Of a stretch of 64,000 nucleotides of DNA, positions 34,334-44,159 are shown piece by piece. Source of the stretch: Clostridium aciditolerans. GTDB taxonomy: Bacteria > Bacillota > Clostridia > Clostridiales > Clostridiaceae. The notes under the pieces are model-generated. The model did no database searches. It worked only from the letters and a program-made list of their open reading frames with translations, and was not told the DNA's origin. A program made the translations under genes and the position numbers. Location: positions 1-64,000 of the forward strand of contig NZ_JAEEGB010000017.1 in NCBI RefSeq assembly GCF_016316925.1, given 5' to 3'. Within the stretch, counting starts at the first letter, position 1; each line of letters starts with the position of its first letter.

Positions 34334-36844
34334 TTATTCAAATCTTCCACAACAGTTTTTGTATTTTTTCCCGCTGCCACATGGACATGGATCATTTCTT
34401 CCTGTAGTTTTTTCCTTTTTTACAGGCTGTTTCTTTACTGAATCATCATCAGCTTGATTTGTATGAGTTTCTTTTACAACTCTTTCCCTTTCAGGAGCTT
34501 TTTGAATTTGAACATGGAATAAATATTTTATAGTCTCAAGCTTAATGTTGTGTACCATTTCTTCAAACATTTCACTACCTTCAAATTGGTAGGCTTGAGC
34601 AGGATCTTGTTGTCTATATGCTCTTAAACCTATTCCTCTCTTAAGGTGATCCATATCATCTATGTGATCCATCCATTTTGTATCAACTACTCTTAAAAGA
34701 ACAACTCTTTCTATTTCTCTCATTTGCTCTGGAGTAAATTCTTCTTCTTTTTGTGAATAAATTCCTTGACCTATTTCCACAAACTTTTCTTTAATCTCAT
34801 CATTTAGTAAGTTTGACAATTCCTCAACTGTAACTGAATCCTTTGGCACGTATAACTCTTCCATAAAGTCTATCAGTTTAGCTAATTCATTTTCAAATTC
34901 TTCTTCTACCCCAGAGATATGTGAATCAACTGCGGAAGAAGCTATATCGTCAAGCATTTGATAGATTTGATCCTTTAAGTCTTCACCTTCTAGAACTTCT
35001 GATCTTTGTTTATACATAATTTCTCTTTGTTTATTTATAACATCATCATATTGAAGTAATGTTTTTCTTATATCAAAGTTATTTCCTTCAACTTTCTTTT
35101 GAGCATTTTCTATAGCACCACTTACCATTTTGCTTTCTATAGCTTCATCATCACCAAGGCCAAGCTTTTCAACTATATCCTTTAGTTTATCTGAGCCGAA
35201 TATTCTCATTAGATCATCCTCTAATGATACATAGAATCTTGATAGTCCAGGGTCTCCTTGACGTCCAGAACGACCTCTTAACTGGTTGTCAATTCTTCTT
35301 GATTCATGTCTTTCAGTACCTATGATTTTTAATCCACCAAGTTCTACAACATCTTCTCCAAGTTTAATGTCCGTACCACGACCAGCCATGTTAGTAGCTA
35401 TTGTAACAGTGCCCTTTTCACCTGCACCAGCTATTATTTCAGCTTCTTGTTCATGATATTTAGCATTAAGAACCTGATGTGGAACTCCTTTTCTCTTTAG
35501 CATATCAGAAAGCAATTCTGATTTTTCTATACTTACGGTACCAACTAAAACTGGCTGACCTTTCTTGTAAGTTTCAACTATGTCTTCAACTATAGCTTTA
35601 AATTTACCTTTAGCAGTTTTATATACTACATCTGGCATATCTTGTCTTGCTATTGGTTTGTGAGTTGGAACAACAATTACGTCTAATCCATATATTTCTC
35701 TAAATTCGTTTTCTTCTGTTAAGGCTGTACCTGTCATACCTGATAACTTATTGAACATTCTAAAGTAGTTCTGATATGTTATAGTAGCAAGAGTTTTTGA
35801 TTCTCTCTCTACTTTAACTCCTTCTTTAGCTTCTATAGCTTGGTGTAAACCATCGCTATATCTTCTACCTTCCATCATTCTTCCGGTAAATTCATCTACT
35901 ATCATAACTTCGCCATCTCTAACCATATAATCCTTATCTCTCTTCATCATATAGTTAGCCTTTAGCGCCTGAACTACGTGGTGTTGTATTTCCATATTCT
36001 CAGGATCAGCGTAGTTTGTTAGCTTAAAGAAATCTTCTGCCTTCTTAATACCTTCATCTGTAAGAATTACAGCATTTGCTTTTTCATCTTTTGTGAAGTC
36101 CTTTTCTTCAGATAAAGTTTTGGCAAAGTAATCTGCTATTTTATAAAACTCAGTAGATTTTTCACCTTCACCAGAAATTATAAGAGGAGTTCTAGCTTCA
36201 TCTATTAATATAGAGTCAACTTCGTCTACAATTGCAAAGTTTAGTCCTCTTTGAACTCTTTCCTCTTTATATATAACCATGTTGTCTCTTAAATAATCAA
36301 ATCCATATTCACTGTTAGTTCCATATGTTATATCGCATCTATAAGCCTCTTGTCTTTGTGATTGATCTAATTCATGAAGAATTACACCAACTTTAAGTCC
36401 TAAGAACTCATATACCGGTCCCATTGTGTCTCTATCTCTTTTTGCAAGGTAGTCATTAACAGTTACTATATGAACTCCTTTACCTGTCAACGCATTCAAA
36501 TATGCTGGAGCAGTTGCTACAAGCGTTTTACCTTCTCCAGTTTTCATTTCTGATATTCTACCTTGATGAAGAACTATTCCTCCGATTAATTGTTCTCTAT
36601 AATGCTTTAATCCTATTGTTCTCCATGCAGCTTCTCTAACTACTGCGAAGGCTTCAGGTAAAATTGAATTTAATGTCTCTCCTTTTTCCAATCTTTCTTT
36701 AAATTCATCTGTCTTAGCTCTAAGTTCTGAGTCACTTAAACTTTGCATTTGAGAGTCAAATGAATCTATTTTATTTACAATAGGAATTATTCTCTTTACT
36801 TCTTTTTCACTATATGATCCAAATATCTTTTGAAAAATACCCAT
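34334..36844 (-). CDS. secA: Preprotein translocase ATPase SecA
   Basis: An 836-residue SecA, motor of Sec protein export. Walker A is [12 protein letters not shown], the DEAD-type box is [20 protein letters not shown], the cross-linking domain and [20 protein letters not shown] follow, then [10 protein letters not shown]. The C-terminal zinc tail [17 protein letters not shown] for SecB/ribosome contact is intact. Start ATG at 36844 follows GGTGAGGA. It is transcribed with hpf upstream and prfB downstream in the usual order, but with its own terminator before prfB. Confidence 0.98.
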   Translation of the reverse strand: MGIFQKIFGSYSEKEVKRIIPIVNKIDSFDSQMQSLSDSELRAKTDEFKERLEKGETLNSILPEAFAVVREAAWRTIGLKHYREQLIGGIVLHQGRISEMKTGEGKTLVATAPAYLNALTGKGVHIVTVNDYLAKRDRDTMGPVYEFLGLKVGVILHELDQSQRQEAYRCDITYGTNSEYGFDYLRDNMVIYKEERVQRGLNFAIVDEVDSILIDEARTPLIISGEGEKSTEFYKIADYFAKTLSEEKDFTKDEKANAVILTDEGIKKAEDFFKLTNYADPENMEIQHHVVQALKANYMMKRDKDYMVRDGEVMIVDEFTGRMMEGRRYSDGLHQAIEAKEGVKVERESKTLATITYQNYFRMFNKLSGMTGTALTEENEFREIYGLDVIVVPTHKPIARQDMPDVVYKTAKGKFKAIVEDIVETYKKGQPVLVGTVSIEKSELLSDMLKRKGVPHQVLNAKYHEQEAEIIAGAGEKGTVTIATNMAGRGTDIKLGEDVVELGGLKIIGTERHESRRIDNQLRGRSGRQGDPGLSRFYVSLEDDLMRIFGSDKLKDIVEKLGLGDDEAIESKMVSGAIENAQKKVEGNNFDIRKTLLQYDDVINKQREIMYKQRSEVLEGEDLKDQIYQMLDDIASSAVDSHISGVEEEFENELAKLIDFMEELYVPKDSVTVEELSNLLNDEIKEKFVEIGQGIYSQKEEEFTPEQMREIERVVLLRVVDTKWMDHIDDMDHLKRGIGLRAYRQQDPAQAYQFEGSEMFEEMVHNIKLETIKYLFHVQIQKAPERERVVKETHTNQADDDSVKKQPVKKEKTTGRNDPCPCGSGKKYKNCCGRFE

Positions 36845-37134
36845 ATTTTTTCATCCTCACCATATTAATTTTGTAACAATGCACTTTATAGATTATATCA
36901 TCTAATTAAAAGCTATTCAACTTCTATGGATAATACTTTATCATAGTTTTAAAATTTGTTACAACTTTTAAAATTTAACTATGTTACAAATAATATTTTA
37001 CAATTGTTATAAAGTTTTTACAAAGTTAATTATTTACAATATCCTGTATTTTAAACATCTTATTGGAAAAGTAGCTAGAAAGTTAACTGACTGCCTTTTA
37101 CTTCTATAGTCACATTGAAATAGATCTTAACTTT
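36845..37134. other. Gap between secA and hpf: AT-rich, with repeated TTGTAA motifs
   Basis: About 290 bases without a gene. Read on the minus strand it holds at least five TTGTAA/TTGTAACA-like hexamers at roughly 18-40-base steps (within 36955-37042). A secA promoter surely lies here, but no single -35/-10 pair stands out. A 14-base match (CTAGAAAGTTAACT, near 37074) to the ends of the palindromic MITE may be chance. Confidence 0.45.
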
Positions 37135-37163
37135 AAAAGAGGAAGCATTTAGCTTCCTCTTTT
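37135..37163 (-). terminator. Terminator of hpf
   Basis: 12-bp stem AAAAGAGGAAGC / GCTTCCTCTTTT immediately after the hpf stop, with a T-rich tail on the minus strand. Confidence 0.85.
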
Positions 37164-37697
37164 CTAAAATTCAGGTTCTATTAAACCATAATTTCCATCT
37201 TTTCTTTTATAAACTACATTCACTTCTCCATCATCATCATCATTCTTATATACGAAAAAGTTATGTCCTAAAAGCTCCATTTGAAGTACTGCTTCTTCCG
37301 CTGACATAGGCTTAATTGCAAATCTTTTAGTCTTTACTATTTTGCTTTCTTCTGATGGTTCCTCTGGGTTAAAGTCAGGTATATATTGGAATCTTAGTGA
37401 TTCCATATGATTTCTTCTTTGAAGTTTTGTCTTCTGTTTTCTTATTTGTCCTTCTAATTTATCTACAACTATATCTATAGATGCATACATATCATCGTGT
37501 GCTTCCTCTGCCCTGAATAATATTCCTCCAACAGAGATAGTCACCTCCATGATTTGTCTATTTTTTTCCACGCTTAATGTAGCGTGTGCTTCTACATCAG
37601 GGTTGAAATACTTCTCTAGTTTTGACATCTTTTTCTCCACGGTATTTCTTAAAGCCTCAGTTACCTCAATATTTTTTCCACTTACTGTTATCCTCAT
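37164..37697 (-). CDS. hpf: Ribosome hibernation promoting factor, long form
   Basis: A 177-residue long HPF (RaiA/YvyD family). The N-terminal domain (1-100) is the S30AE fold: MRITVSGKNIEVTEALRNTV, DVEAHATLSVEKNRQIMEVT, EEAHDDMYASIDIVVDKLEGQ. The C-terminal domain (about 120-177) is the dimerisation module that joins two 70S ribosomes (FAIKPMSAEEAVLQMELLGH, FFVYKN, YGLIEPEF). It silences ribosomes in stationary phase. GGAAGGGG precedes the ATG. It is upstream of secA, and upstream of it is a fragment of a structured RNA whose full copy is 6.1 kb away. Confidence 0.96.
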   Translation of the reverse strand: MRITVSGKNIEVTEALRNTVEKKMSKLEKYFNPDVEAHATLSVEKNRQIMEVTISVGGILFRAEEAHDDMYASIDIVVDKLEGQIRKQKTKLQRRNHMESLRFQYIPDFNPEEPSEESKIVKTKRFAIKPMSAEEAVLQMELLGHNFFVYKNDDDDGEVNVVYKRKDGNYGLIEPEF

Positions 37698-37940
37698 ATT
37701 TCCAGCCCCTTCCTTATCTTTATGAATAACTCTACTGCTTAAAATCTATACCAAAAATATATTTTTATGGATATAGATTAAACTTTTGTTAACTCTATTT
37801 TAATACTATTTGAGGAAAATTACAATAGAATTATTGCGAATTCACATAATATTACACAAAATATTAATATTATTAATTAATATTATTTATTCTTTGCTTT
37901 TTCTTTACACTAGTATTATGTTCAAAAGTCAAAAAAAAAT

Positions 37941-37974
37941 TAAAGTTCTTAATCCCTTAAGATTAAGAACTTTA
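37941..37974 (-). terminator. Terminator behind the truncated ncRNA copy
   Basis: 14-bp stem TAAAGTTCTTAATC / GATTAAGAACTTTA with a 6-base loop and nine T on the minus strand. It directly follows the 40-bp ncRNA 3' fragment, so it was probably the ncRNA's original terminator. Confidence 0.85.
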
Positions 37975-37976
37975 TT

Positions 37977-38016
37977 ATTAAGTCAGTTGACCTGGTCTTT
38001 GATCCCACACTCGCCT
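37977..38016 (-). repeat. 40-bp direct repeat, copy of the ncRNA 3' end (att-like, right edge)
   Basis: Identical to 44161-44200 except for two bases. It contains TTGACCTGGTCTTTGA and CCCACACTCGCC, that is, the 3' end of the structured RNA at 44160-44369, without the rest of it. Both copies are in the same orientation, as expected for attachment sites left by site-specific insertion into an RNA gene. Confidence 0.8.
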
Positions 38017-38085
38017 TTTGATTCTTAGTTACTTATAATTATTCGTAAATTACTATAAGCTACGTAATTACAATGTTTTGTTACA

Positions 38086-38256
38086 TATGGAATTTATTTC
38101 AATTATTTTTAATATTCCTAAAATCTTACCAGACTCTTTAATTCTAGTTGTAACACTAATATCGTCATTTGATGGACTTGGATCTCCTTAAGGATGATTA
38201 TTTCCTAAAAAAAGAAAAAAGACAGCTCCAAACTCAATCAGAACCACCTTTTTAAA
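38086..38256 (-). pseudogene. radC: radC remnant (JAB-domain protein, C-terminal part)
   Basis: On the minus strand the reading frame gives VVLIEFGAVFFLFLGNNHP, a stop, then GDPSPSNDDISVTTRIKESG and KILGI, the RadC block VHNHPSGDPTPS... with a stop codon in place of the serine after NHP. Sequence before and after is not RadC-like, so this is a decayed fragment. RadC-type genes are common on mobile elements; this one lies just inside the island edge. The remaining DNA in 37698-38367 shows nothing else. Confidence 0.7.
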
Positions 38257-38367
38257 TAATAATTAATTTTAATATCCTTTACCATTTATAATGCCCTATG
38301 GCATATACTTAATTAGACATTTATATCTAATAGTATATTTAGTTATTTTCTTTTGATTCTTAGTAAG

Positions 38368-39816
38368 CTATTTATATACGAACATAGCTAAGACTAAAAA
38401 TGCAAGTGTGATAATAAATATTATTGCTAAGAGCTTCCATATAAATTTTAACCATCTATCATATGGTACTCTAGCCATAGCTAATCCTGCCATAATTACA
38501 GCACATGTTGGTGCAAATAAAGATAATATTCCATTTGCAGCTTGATAAGCAGTTATTACTATATGCCTTGCCACACCTGAAAAGTCAGCTAAAGGTGCCA
38601 TAATTGGCATCGTAACAGTTGCAAGACCCGATGTTGAAGGAATAAAGAATGACATAGGTAAGTAGAATAAATAAGTAAATACAGTGAATGCTGCTGAGCT
38701 CTTTCCTTTAAGGCAAACTTCACCTAAATGCAAAACTGTATCGGAAATATGTCCTGCATTCATTACAACAGTAATACCTCTTGCCAAACCTATTATTAGA
38801 GCAACTCCTAACAAATCACGTGCACCGTCTACAAAAATAGGAAGAAACTTATCCTCTTTATACCCTGCTATTATAGCTATAATTATGCTAGATACAAGAA
38901 ATAGCCCTGCAAGTTCACCAAACCACCATCCTAGTGTTGGAATAACTTTAATACCCAAATCACTAAACGGAATAATTCCTATTACCATTACTACGAAAGT
39001 TAATCCAAAGACAGCAAGTATAAGTTTTCTTCTACCTGTTAATTCAGGAATATCATTTTCGTTTCTATTTCCAAGAAAATGCTTCTTGTGTTCCTCATGC
39101 AAATCGTAAACCAATGATTTAGTCGGATCTTTCTTAACCATATCAGCATATTTCATAGTCCAGAATATACCTAAAGCTACAAAAACAATAAGAAGTACTA
39201 CTCTTAATCCAATTCCTTCCCCCATAGAAATGCCGGCAAATTTACATGCTATACTAACAGCAAATGGATTAGTTAAAGATGCCATAGTAGCCATTCCTGA
39301 ACCTAGCTTTATAACTGCAACTGCCGTAACCGCGTCATATCCAGCCGCAATAAATACTGGAATCAGTATTGGGAAGAATGCCAGTGTTTCTTCATCCATA
39401 CCGAAGGCTACTCCTCCAAGTGTGAATAATAGCATTATCAATGGTATAAGCCAACTTTCCTTTCCCTCTAGTTTTTTAACAAGTCTACCTATACCTGCAT
39501 CTATCGCACCAGTCTTCATAACCGTACCTAAAAATCCACCTATTACAATAACAAATACTATAACATCTATTGCATCATAAAAACCAGTTATAGGAGCTAA
39601 AACAACATCTTTAAAACTCTGTGGGTTTGACTGAACTGTGTGATAGGTTCCTGGAATAGGCTGTAATTTAGTTGCTTTTGGATTTACGTAAGCATATTGT
39701 CCCGCTGGTACTATCCATGTAAGAATCGCTACTATTACAATTATAGCAGCCAAAATAGTGTAGGCCGTTGGCATCTTGAATTTCTTTTTCATCTTTGTAT
39801 TCGTATTTATATCCAT
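38368..39816 (-). CDS. YfcC-family (DcuC-like) transporter
   Basis: A 482-residue integral membrane protein with about 12 hydrophobic segments. It begins KKFKMPTAYTILAAIIVIVA and has WIVPAGQYAY, VIGGFLGTVMKTGAIDAGIG and GGVAFGMDEETLAFFPILIP, diagnostic of the YfcC/C4-dicarboxylate anaerobic carrier-like family. Members move amino acids (for example arginine/ornithine exchange) or short peptides. GGAGGACG precedes the ATG. It lies directly after a broken isoaspartyl dipeptidase gene, under duplicated sigma-54 promoters. This, with an M20 peptidase close by, suggests import and hydrolysis of an amino-acid derivative. Confidence 0.9.
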   Translation of the reverse strand: MDINTNTKMKKKFKMPTAYTILAAIIVIVAILTWIVPAGQYAYVNPKATKLQPIPGTYHTVQSNPQSFKDVVLAPITGFYDAIDVIVFVIVIGGFLGTVMKTGAIDAGIGRLVKKLEGKESWLIPLIMLLFTLGGVAFGMDEETLAFFPILIPVFIAAGYDAVTAVAVIKLGSGMATMASLTNPFAVSIACKFAGISMGEGIGLRVVLLIVFVALGIFWTMKYADMVKKDPTKSLVYDLHEEHKKHFLGNRNENDIPELTGRRKLILAVFGLTFVVMVIGIIPFSDLGIKVIPTLGWWFGELAGLFLVSSIIIAIIAGYKEDKFLPIFVDGARDLLGVALIIGLARGITVVMNAGHISDTVLHLGEVCLKGKSSAAFTVFTYLFYLPMSFFIPSTSGLATVTMPIMAPLADFSGVARHIVITAYQAANGILSLFAPTCAVIMAGLAMARVPYDRWLKFIWKLLAIIFIITLAFLVLAMFVYK

Positions 39817-39844
39817 GTATTCGTCCTCCTATTTTAAATAAATT

Positions 39845-40560
39845 TTAAATCTGATCTACAGATATTTCTTCTTCTATAATCCTCATTAAGCCAATACTTG
39901 CTTTAACTTCACCTTCTTCTAAAAACTCTTGATCAAAACTTGTAGTTAAATCCACAAATTCTCCCAACCTTGTAAACTGAATTCCAGACTGAAAAACTTT
40001 TTCGCTTCTATTTATAAGTGTCAGAACAACCTAAGCAAGAACGTTTACAAATTCATTAAAAGTACATTGCGAAGAGCTGTAATCAGATATTGCTATCTCC
40101 CCAGCTACTATAAACTTGTCTATAAAAATAACATCTGATCTTATAGTACCAGTTATAGTATTTACCGGTATCTCATAAGAGCCTGTGTATGTATGTTGTT
40201 ATACCTTCTTCATCTAACGCTCTAGCTTTAGCTAATAATCTTTTAGTATCTCTACATACACCATCTGTTCCAAGGCAGCCTACTACAGTTGTTACTCCAC
40301 CTAACAATAAATCAGATAGTTGTATTTCTGGCGCTCTTGTTTTAAAGCTACCTTCACCACCCCTTCCTAATATATGAACATGAGAATCTATGAAGCCTGG
40401 TAACACCAACTTTCCACTGGCATCTATAACATTAATATCTATAAAGTCTTTTGGAATATCAATGCTTTCATAAATTCCCTCAATTTTATCACCCGCAACT
40501 ACTACGGCTTTCTTTCCTAAGCATTCTGGTGAATATGCTAACCATTTTTAATAGATTGCA
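39845..40560 (-). pseudogene. iadA: Decayed isoaspartyl dipeptidase gene
   Basis: Fragments of IadA (beta-aspartyl peptidase, an amidohydrolase) are readable in order on the minus strand. They are YSPECLGKKAVVVAGDKIEG; LVLPGFIDSHVHILGRGGEG with its metal-binding HVH; GGVTTVVGCLGTDGVCRDTK; then, after a frameshift, TYTGSYEIPVNTITGTIRSD and EIAISDYSSSQ; and after an internal deletion NRSEKVFQSGIQFTRLGEFV and DLTTSFDQEFLEEGEVKAS up to a stop at 39845. Frameshifts, stops and the missing middle make it inactive. The intact gene would precede the transporter in one operon. Confidence 0.85.
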
Positions 40561-40594
40561 ATCATCATTTAGCCTCCTTGCTTTAATTTTCATT

Positions 40595-40650
40595 AATAAA
40601 TAAGAGCAAAAAACATACCAACAATAAATAAAAGCAAAAAACATACCAAC
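40595..40650 (-). promoter_or_regulatory. Tandemly duplicated sigma-54 (-24/-12) promoter
   Basis: Two 28-bp direct repeats (40595-40622 and 40623-40650, one mismatch). Each reads on the minus strand TTGGTATGTTTTTTGCT, with GG and GC exactly 12 bases apart as RpoN requires (consensus TGGCAC-N5-TTGCA). They drive iadA (broken) and the transporter; the sigma-54 activator is encoded immediately upstream. Confidence 0.75.
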
Positions 40651-40661
40651 AACAACAAAAT

Positions 40662-40686
40662 AACTGTAAATTTTAAATTTACAGTT
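40662..40686. promoter_or_regulatory. Dyad, probable activator site (or terminator) upstream of the sigma-54 promoters
   Basis: AACTGTAAATTT-T-AAATTTACAGTT, a perfect 12-bp dyad with one central base. Its place just upstream of the -24/-12 elements suits an enhancer-binding site, at unusually short distance. It lies between the activator gene and the promoters, so it could instead help end the activator transcript. Confidence 0.55.
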
Positions 40687-40837
40687 ATTAATCACATGAA
40701 TTCACTTTAAATATACAAACTATGGCAAATCTTTTTATTTAAATACCACATTTCCGTAATTAAAAAATTTTATTTTAAATTTTAGTTTTAAAGTTATAAG
40801 TTTGTTTTGGTTGTTTTATTGGTTCTTATTGTACAGT

Positions 40838-42646
40838 TTAACCATTTTGTTTTAACCATTCAATACCCCTACTTGTAATTTTAGTTCCACTTTTCCCCTT
40901 ACTTTTTGTTATAAACTCTAAGTCTTGTAGGTGATTTAATTTTGTTCTAATTGTTTGTTCACTAAAATTCAAACCTTTATCTCTTAATGCTTCTGATAAA
41001 AACTTTCTACCTATTACAATATTTTTATTTTGGTACTTATATATCTCTTCTAATATAGTTTTAAGTTCATAATCTATACTTTTTTTAATAGATTTATTAG
41101 AATGCGTTCTAGAATTCTTATAGTCTATAGGCAAATGCTCTTCTTTTATATACCCACTATCACAAAATTCGTATGCATATTCTAATGTGTTTATAAGTTC
41201 TCTTACATTCCCTCTCCACTGTCTAATGTTAAAAATTTCTGCGACTTCATCTGAAACCTTCATCTTGCTTCTCTTACGTATAAAGAATTCCTTTATTATA
41301 TCAGCGATGTCCTCTTTTCTATTTCTTAAAGGAGGTATAACTAAATATCCCATTTTCAATCTATAATATAAATCTTCTCTAAACTTACCTTCATCAACTA
41401 ATTCAATAAGACTTTTATTAGTAGCTGCAACTATTCTTACATCTATAGGTGTTATCCTATTTCCCCCAACTCTCATAATTTCTTTTTCCTGAAGTACTCT
41501 TAATAGCCTCATTTGCACTGCTAATGAGGCATCACCTATTTCATCTAAGAATATGGTTCCTCCCTTTGCCTGTTCAAATAAACCAATTTTACCTTCCTTT
41601 TTAGCACCTGTAAAAGCTCCTGCTTCATATCCAAACAACTCACTTTCAACTAAGTTCTCAGGTAAAGCACTAAAATTTACAGCAAGGAATGGCCCATCAC
41701 TCCTTGAAGAATAATTATGTATTGCAGATGCAAAGAGTTCCTTACCAGTGCCACTTTCTCCTTCAATTAGTATAGAGAGATTTGTTCCTGCAAGTTTCTT
41801 TGCTATGTTTTTTACTTCGTTTATCTCTTTGCTTTCTCCTACTATATGTTCAAAGGTATATTTAGCATAATATCTTTTTTTATAAAGGTCTTCTCTAATA
41901 CCAGATTTCATATTCTCTACCAAAGCAAGACTTCTTTGGAATTGTAAAAGATTTTTATAATCTTTTATTTGAAACTTATTTAACTGCAATAATACCCTTT
42001 CTAAGCCTCTATTCAATGTAATTACTTCATTATTTGTTATTGATAATTCCTCCTCAATTTCTATCATTTTCTCAACATATTTAGATGAAATATCATTTTC
42101 TCTTTGATCATAATATCCAACAGCATTCATTATCTCTATAAGACTACTCATAGCAATAAGCCTACTGCCTAAATCTATAATGGTTTTAACCCCTTTAGGA
42201 ACCATGTCAATCTCACCAGGAGTTACTGCAATCTCGTAACATTTGTATTTGTCTATCCCTGGATAATAAGGTATAAATGTTATATGCTTTATTTCTAGTT
42301 CAATTAAATCTTCTATCATGTTATCAATTGATTCTTTTAAATCATTTACTAAAAGCACTTCACTTCCCGGCTTTAAAGAGAAAAGCTTGTTTATATTAGT
42401 AAAATTAAAAGTTCTTTTTGCAATAACAAAGGGAATATGACCTATGTCTATATTTATTCTATTTACTCTATCATACGCAGTTTTACTTGAAAAAACTAAA
42501 AGATCTCCACAGATATCATTTTTGTTAATGCCTTCATCTATGGCATAACTTTTTATAAATAAAAACTCCCCTAAACATTCTTGTAGCTGGTTATGTAAAA
42601 ATTTTCTTGTAACCTCAGCACCTGTAATTAAAACTATAGTTTTCAA
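40838..42646 (-). CDS. Sigma-54-dependent transcriptional activator
   Basis: A 602-residue enhancer-binding protein. The N-terminal 200 residues resemble the receptor part of PrpR-type regulators (periplasmic-binding-like, TIVLITGAEVTRKFLHNQLQ). A helical linker leads to the AAA+ domain: Walker A GESGTGKELFASAIH, the sigma-54 contact loop GAFTGA in YEAGAFTGAKKEG, Walker B GGTIFLDEIGD, and NVRELINTLEYA. The DNA-binding end is not the usual Fis helix but a winged-helix-like segment (FSEQTIRTKLNHLQDLEFIT). TTG start at 42646: GAGGTG lies 6 bases upstream. It should activate the duplicated promoters at 40595-40650. Confidence 0.92.
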   Translation of the reverse strand: MKTIVLITGAEVTRKFLHNQLQECLGEFLFIKSYAIDEGINKNDICGDLLVFSSKTAYDRVNRINIDIGHIPFVIAKRTFNFTNINKLFSLKPGSEVLLVNDLKESIDNMIEDLIELEIKHITFIPYYPGIDKYKCYEIAVTPGEIDMVPKGVKTIIDLGSRLIAMSSLIEIMNAVGYYDQRENDISSKYVEKMIEIEEELSITNNEVITLNRGLERVLLQLNKFQIKDYKNLLQFQRSLALVENMKSGIREDLYKKRYYAKYTFEHIVGESKEINEVKNIAKKLAGTNLSILIEGESGTGKELFASAIHNYSSRSDGPFLAVNFSALPENLVESELFGYEAGAFTGAKKEGKIGLFEQAKGGTIFLDEIGDASLAVQMRLLRVLQEKEIMRVGGNRITPIDVRIVAATNKSLIELVDEGKFREDLYYRLKMGYLVIPPLRNRKEDIADIIKEFFIRKRSKMKVSDEVAEIFNIRQWRGNVRELINTLEYAYEFCDSGYIKEEHLPIDYKNSRTHSNKSIKKSIDYELKTILEEIYKYQNKNIVIGRKFLSEALRDKGLNFSEQTIRTKLNHLQDLEFITKSKGKSGTKITSRGIEWLKQNG

Positions 42647-42766
42647 TTTTCTCACCTCTGAGTTGTTTTCTAAGATATTATTTATTATATACAATTAAAT
42701 GAAAACATCACAGTTATCATACAAAAAGTTTGTTATTTTAAAATATTTCTCCTACTTATCATATTA

Positions 42767-42795
42767 TAAAAAGCACTAGGCATACCTAGTGCTTA
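42767..42795 (-). terminator. Terminator of the M20 peptidase gene
   Basis: 10-bp stem AAGCACTAGG / CCTAGTGCTT with loop CATA and five T on the minus strand. Confidence 0.85.
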
Positions 42796-42816
42796 ATATC
42801 GTAAAAATAATTTCTT

Positions 42817-43893
42817 TTAATTATTTTTAAGGTTTAATATTAAATCTTTAATTATGTTTTTATATTTATAAATAGAATCTATAACAACATATTCGTCGTC
42901 CCCATGCCAATTTGCTCCTGATGGTCCAAACTCTACAGCAGGTATATCATATTTAGAATAATATACTGTATCTGCTGACCCATGCTGACCGAAGACCTGA
43001 GGATTAGTATTAATAACATTTCTTATAGATTCAGAAAGTTTCCTAACATATATATTATCTACTTTAGTCTTAACAGCATCATTAACTGAATGAATGTGTA
43101 CTTTTTCACCAACAACCCCTTTTATTTGTCTTAATATTTCTTCAAAATTTTGTTCTGGCAAAAACCTTATATCAAGAGACATTTTACAGTAATCTGGAAC
43201 TTTATTATATACATCTCCACCCTCTAATTTAGCTAAGTTGATAGATGGGCAATCGTAAAGTTCTGATTTTTCCTTAGTAAATGGCAGTTCTAAAATCTTT
43301 TCAAAGCTTTTATAGGCTTTAATTATAGCATTGTCTCCTTGCCACGGCCTGCTTCCATGGGCTGATTTGCCGAAAAACTCCATATCTACTTGCAGTACCC
43401 CTTTTGCTTGAACTCCAATCCCAAGTTGAGTAGGCTCACCACAAATTACAAAATCACCTCTGAAGCCCATATCAGCTAAATATTTAGAGCAGTTGTTTCC
43501 TCCCGTTTCTTCATCAGTTACTAATTGAAGTTCAACCTTACATGGAAGCTTTTCATTCTTCAATTCTATCATTGCAGCTATCATTGCAGCTGCTCCTGAT
43601 TTCATATCCGCACTGCCTCGGCCATATAATTTCCCGTCTTTTTCGTTAGGAGTTAGTTGTCCTTCTTTAAAAGAAACTATATCTAGATGTCCATTTAATA
43701 TTATCTTTTTCTCTCCTTCTCCTATAGTACATACTAAGATTTTAAAACCATTGTTTTCAATTAACTTTATCTCTAAACCATTTTTTGAAAGCAACTCTTT
43801 ACAAAAATCTATAGCTGCATTTGCACCTTCTAAATTTGAGCTATCTATTTTAATTAGCTCCTTTGTAATTTCTAAACAATCCATAATATTCAT
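42817..43893 (-). CDS. M20-family peptidase/deacylase (ArgE/DapE type)
   Basis: A 358-residue metallohydrolase. The zinc ligands are seen in LNGHLDIV, YGRGSADMKSG, VTDEETGGNNCS (catalytic and bridging Glu) and the late HG motif (GPSGANWHGDDEYV); the dimerisation (lid) domain has GKSAHGSRPWQG. Substrates in this family are N-acyl amino acids (acetylornithine, succinyl-DAP) or dipeptides. It lies in the island beside the sigma-54 activator and the amino-acid transporter and is likely catabolic, not biosynthetic. The start has GGAGGATG at a good distance. Confidence 0.9.
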   Translation of the reverse strand: MNIMDCLEITKELIKIDSSNLEGANAAIDFCKELLSKNGLEIKLIENNGFKILVCTIGEGEKKIILNGHLDIVSFKEGQLTPNEKDGKLYGRGSADMKSGAAAMIAAMIELKNEKLPCKVELQLVTDEETGGNNCSKYLADMGFRGDFVICGEPTQLGIGVQAKGVLQVDMEFFGKSAHGSRPWQGDNAIIKAYKSFEKILELPFTKEKSELYDCPSINLAKLEGGDVYNKVPDYCKMSLDIRFLPEQNFEEILRQIKGVVGEKVHIHSVNDAVKTKVDNIYVRKLSESIRNVINTNPQVFGQHGSADTVYYSKYDIPAVEFGPSGANWHGDDEYVVIDSIYKYKNIIKDLILNLKNN

Positions 43894-44116
43894 CCTCCAA
43901 AAATAATTATATATATATCAACAAGCAAGAATCGTACCAAAATAAGCTCAATGAAGTAATATTATTAATTAAATTTGAAGTCATCAATCGAAACTAAAAT
44001 CTGTTAATATCTTAGAATAGCTAGTTAAAAACTAACTTTTAAGTGGTATGAAGCCCACAGAAATCATTAACTTGAATAAAAATATAACATTATAAAAAGT
44101 ACAATTGGAAAATAAA

Positions 44117-44143
44117 TATAGCAGCCTTTAAAAGACTGCTATA
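44117..44143 (-). terminator. Terminator behind the full-length ncRNA
   Basis: Stem TATAGCAG / CTGCTATA with inner mismatches, followed on the minus strand by TTTATTTT, about 17 bases after the RNA end. Confidence 0.75.
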
Positions 44144-44159
44144 CCGCATTATTGCTATA

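Noticed and set aside
37070-37090. Partial match to the ends of the 236-bp palindromic element
   Set aside because: Only about 14 bases of one end match, with no partner end nearby; not enough to call a third copy.
37810-38028. 72-codon plus-strand frame upstream of hpf
   Set aside because: It runs across the terminator and the ncRNA fragment, which are on the other strand; no ribosome site.
40489-40695. 68-codon minus-strand frame with a hydrophobic N-terminus
   Set aside because: It spans the duplicated sigma-54 promoters and the start of the iadA pseudogene in another frame; the hydrophobic look comes from the T-rich repeats.
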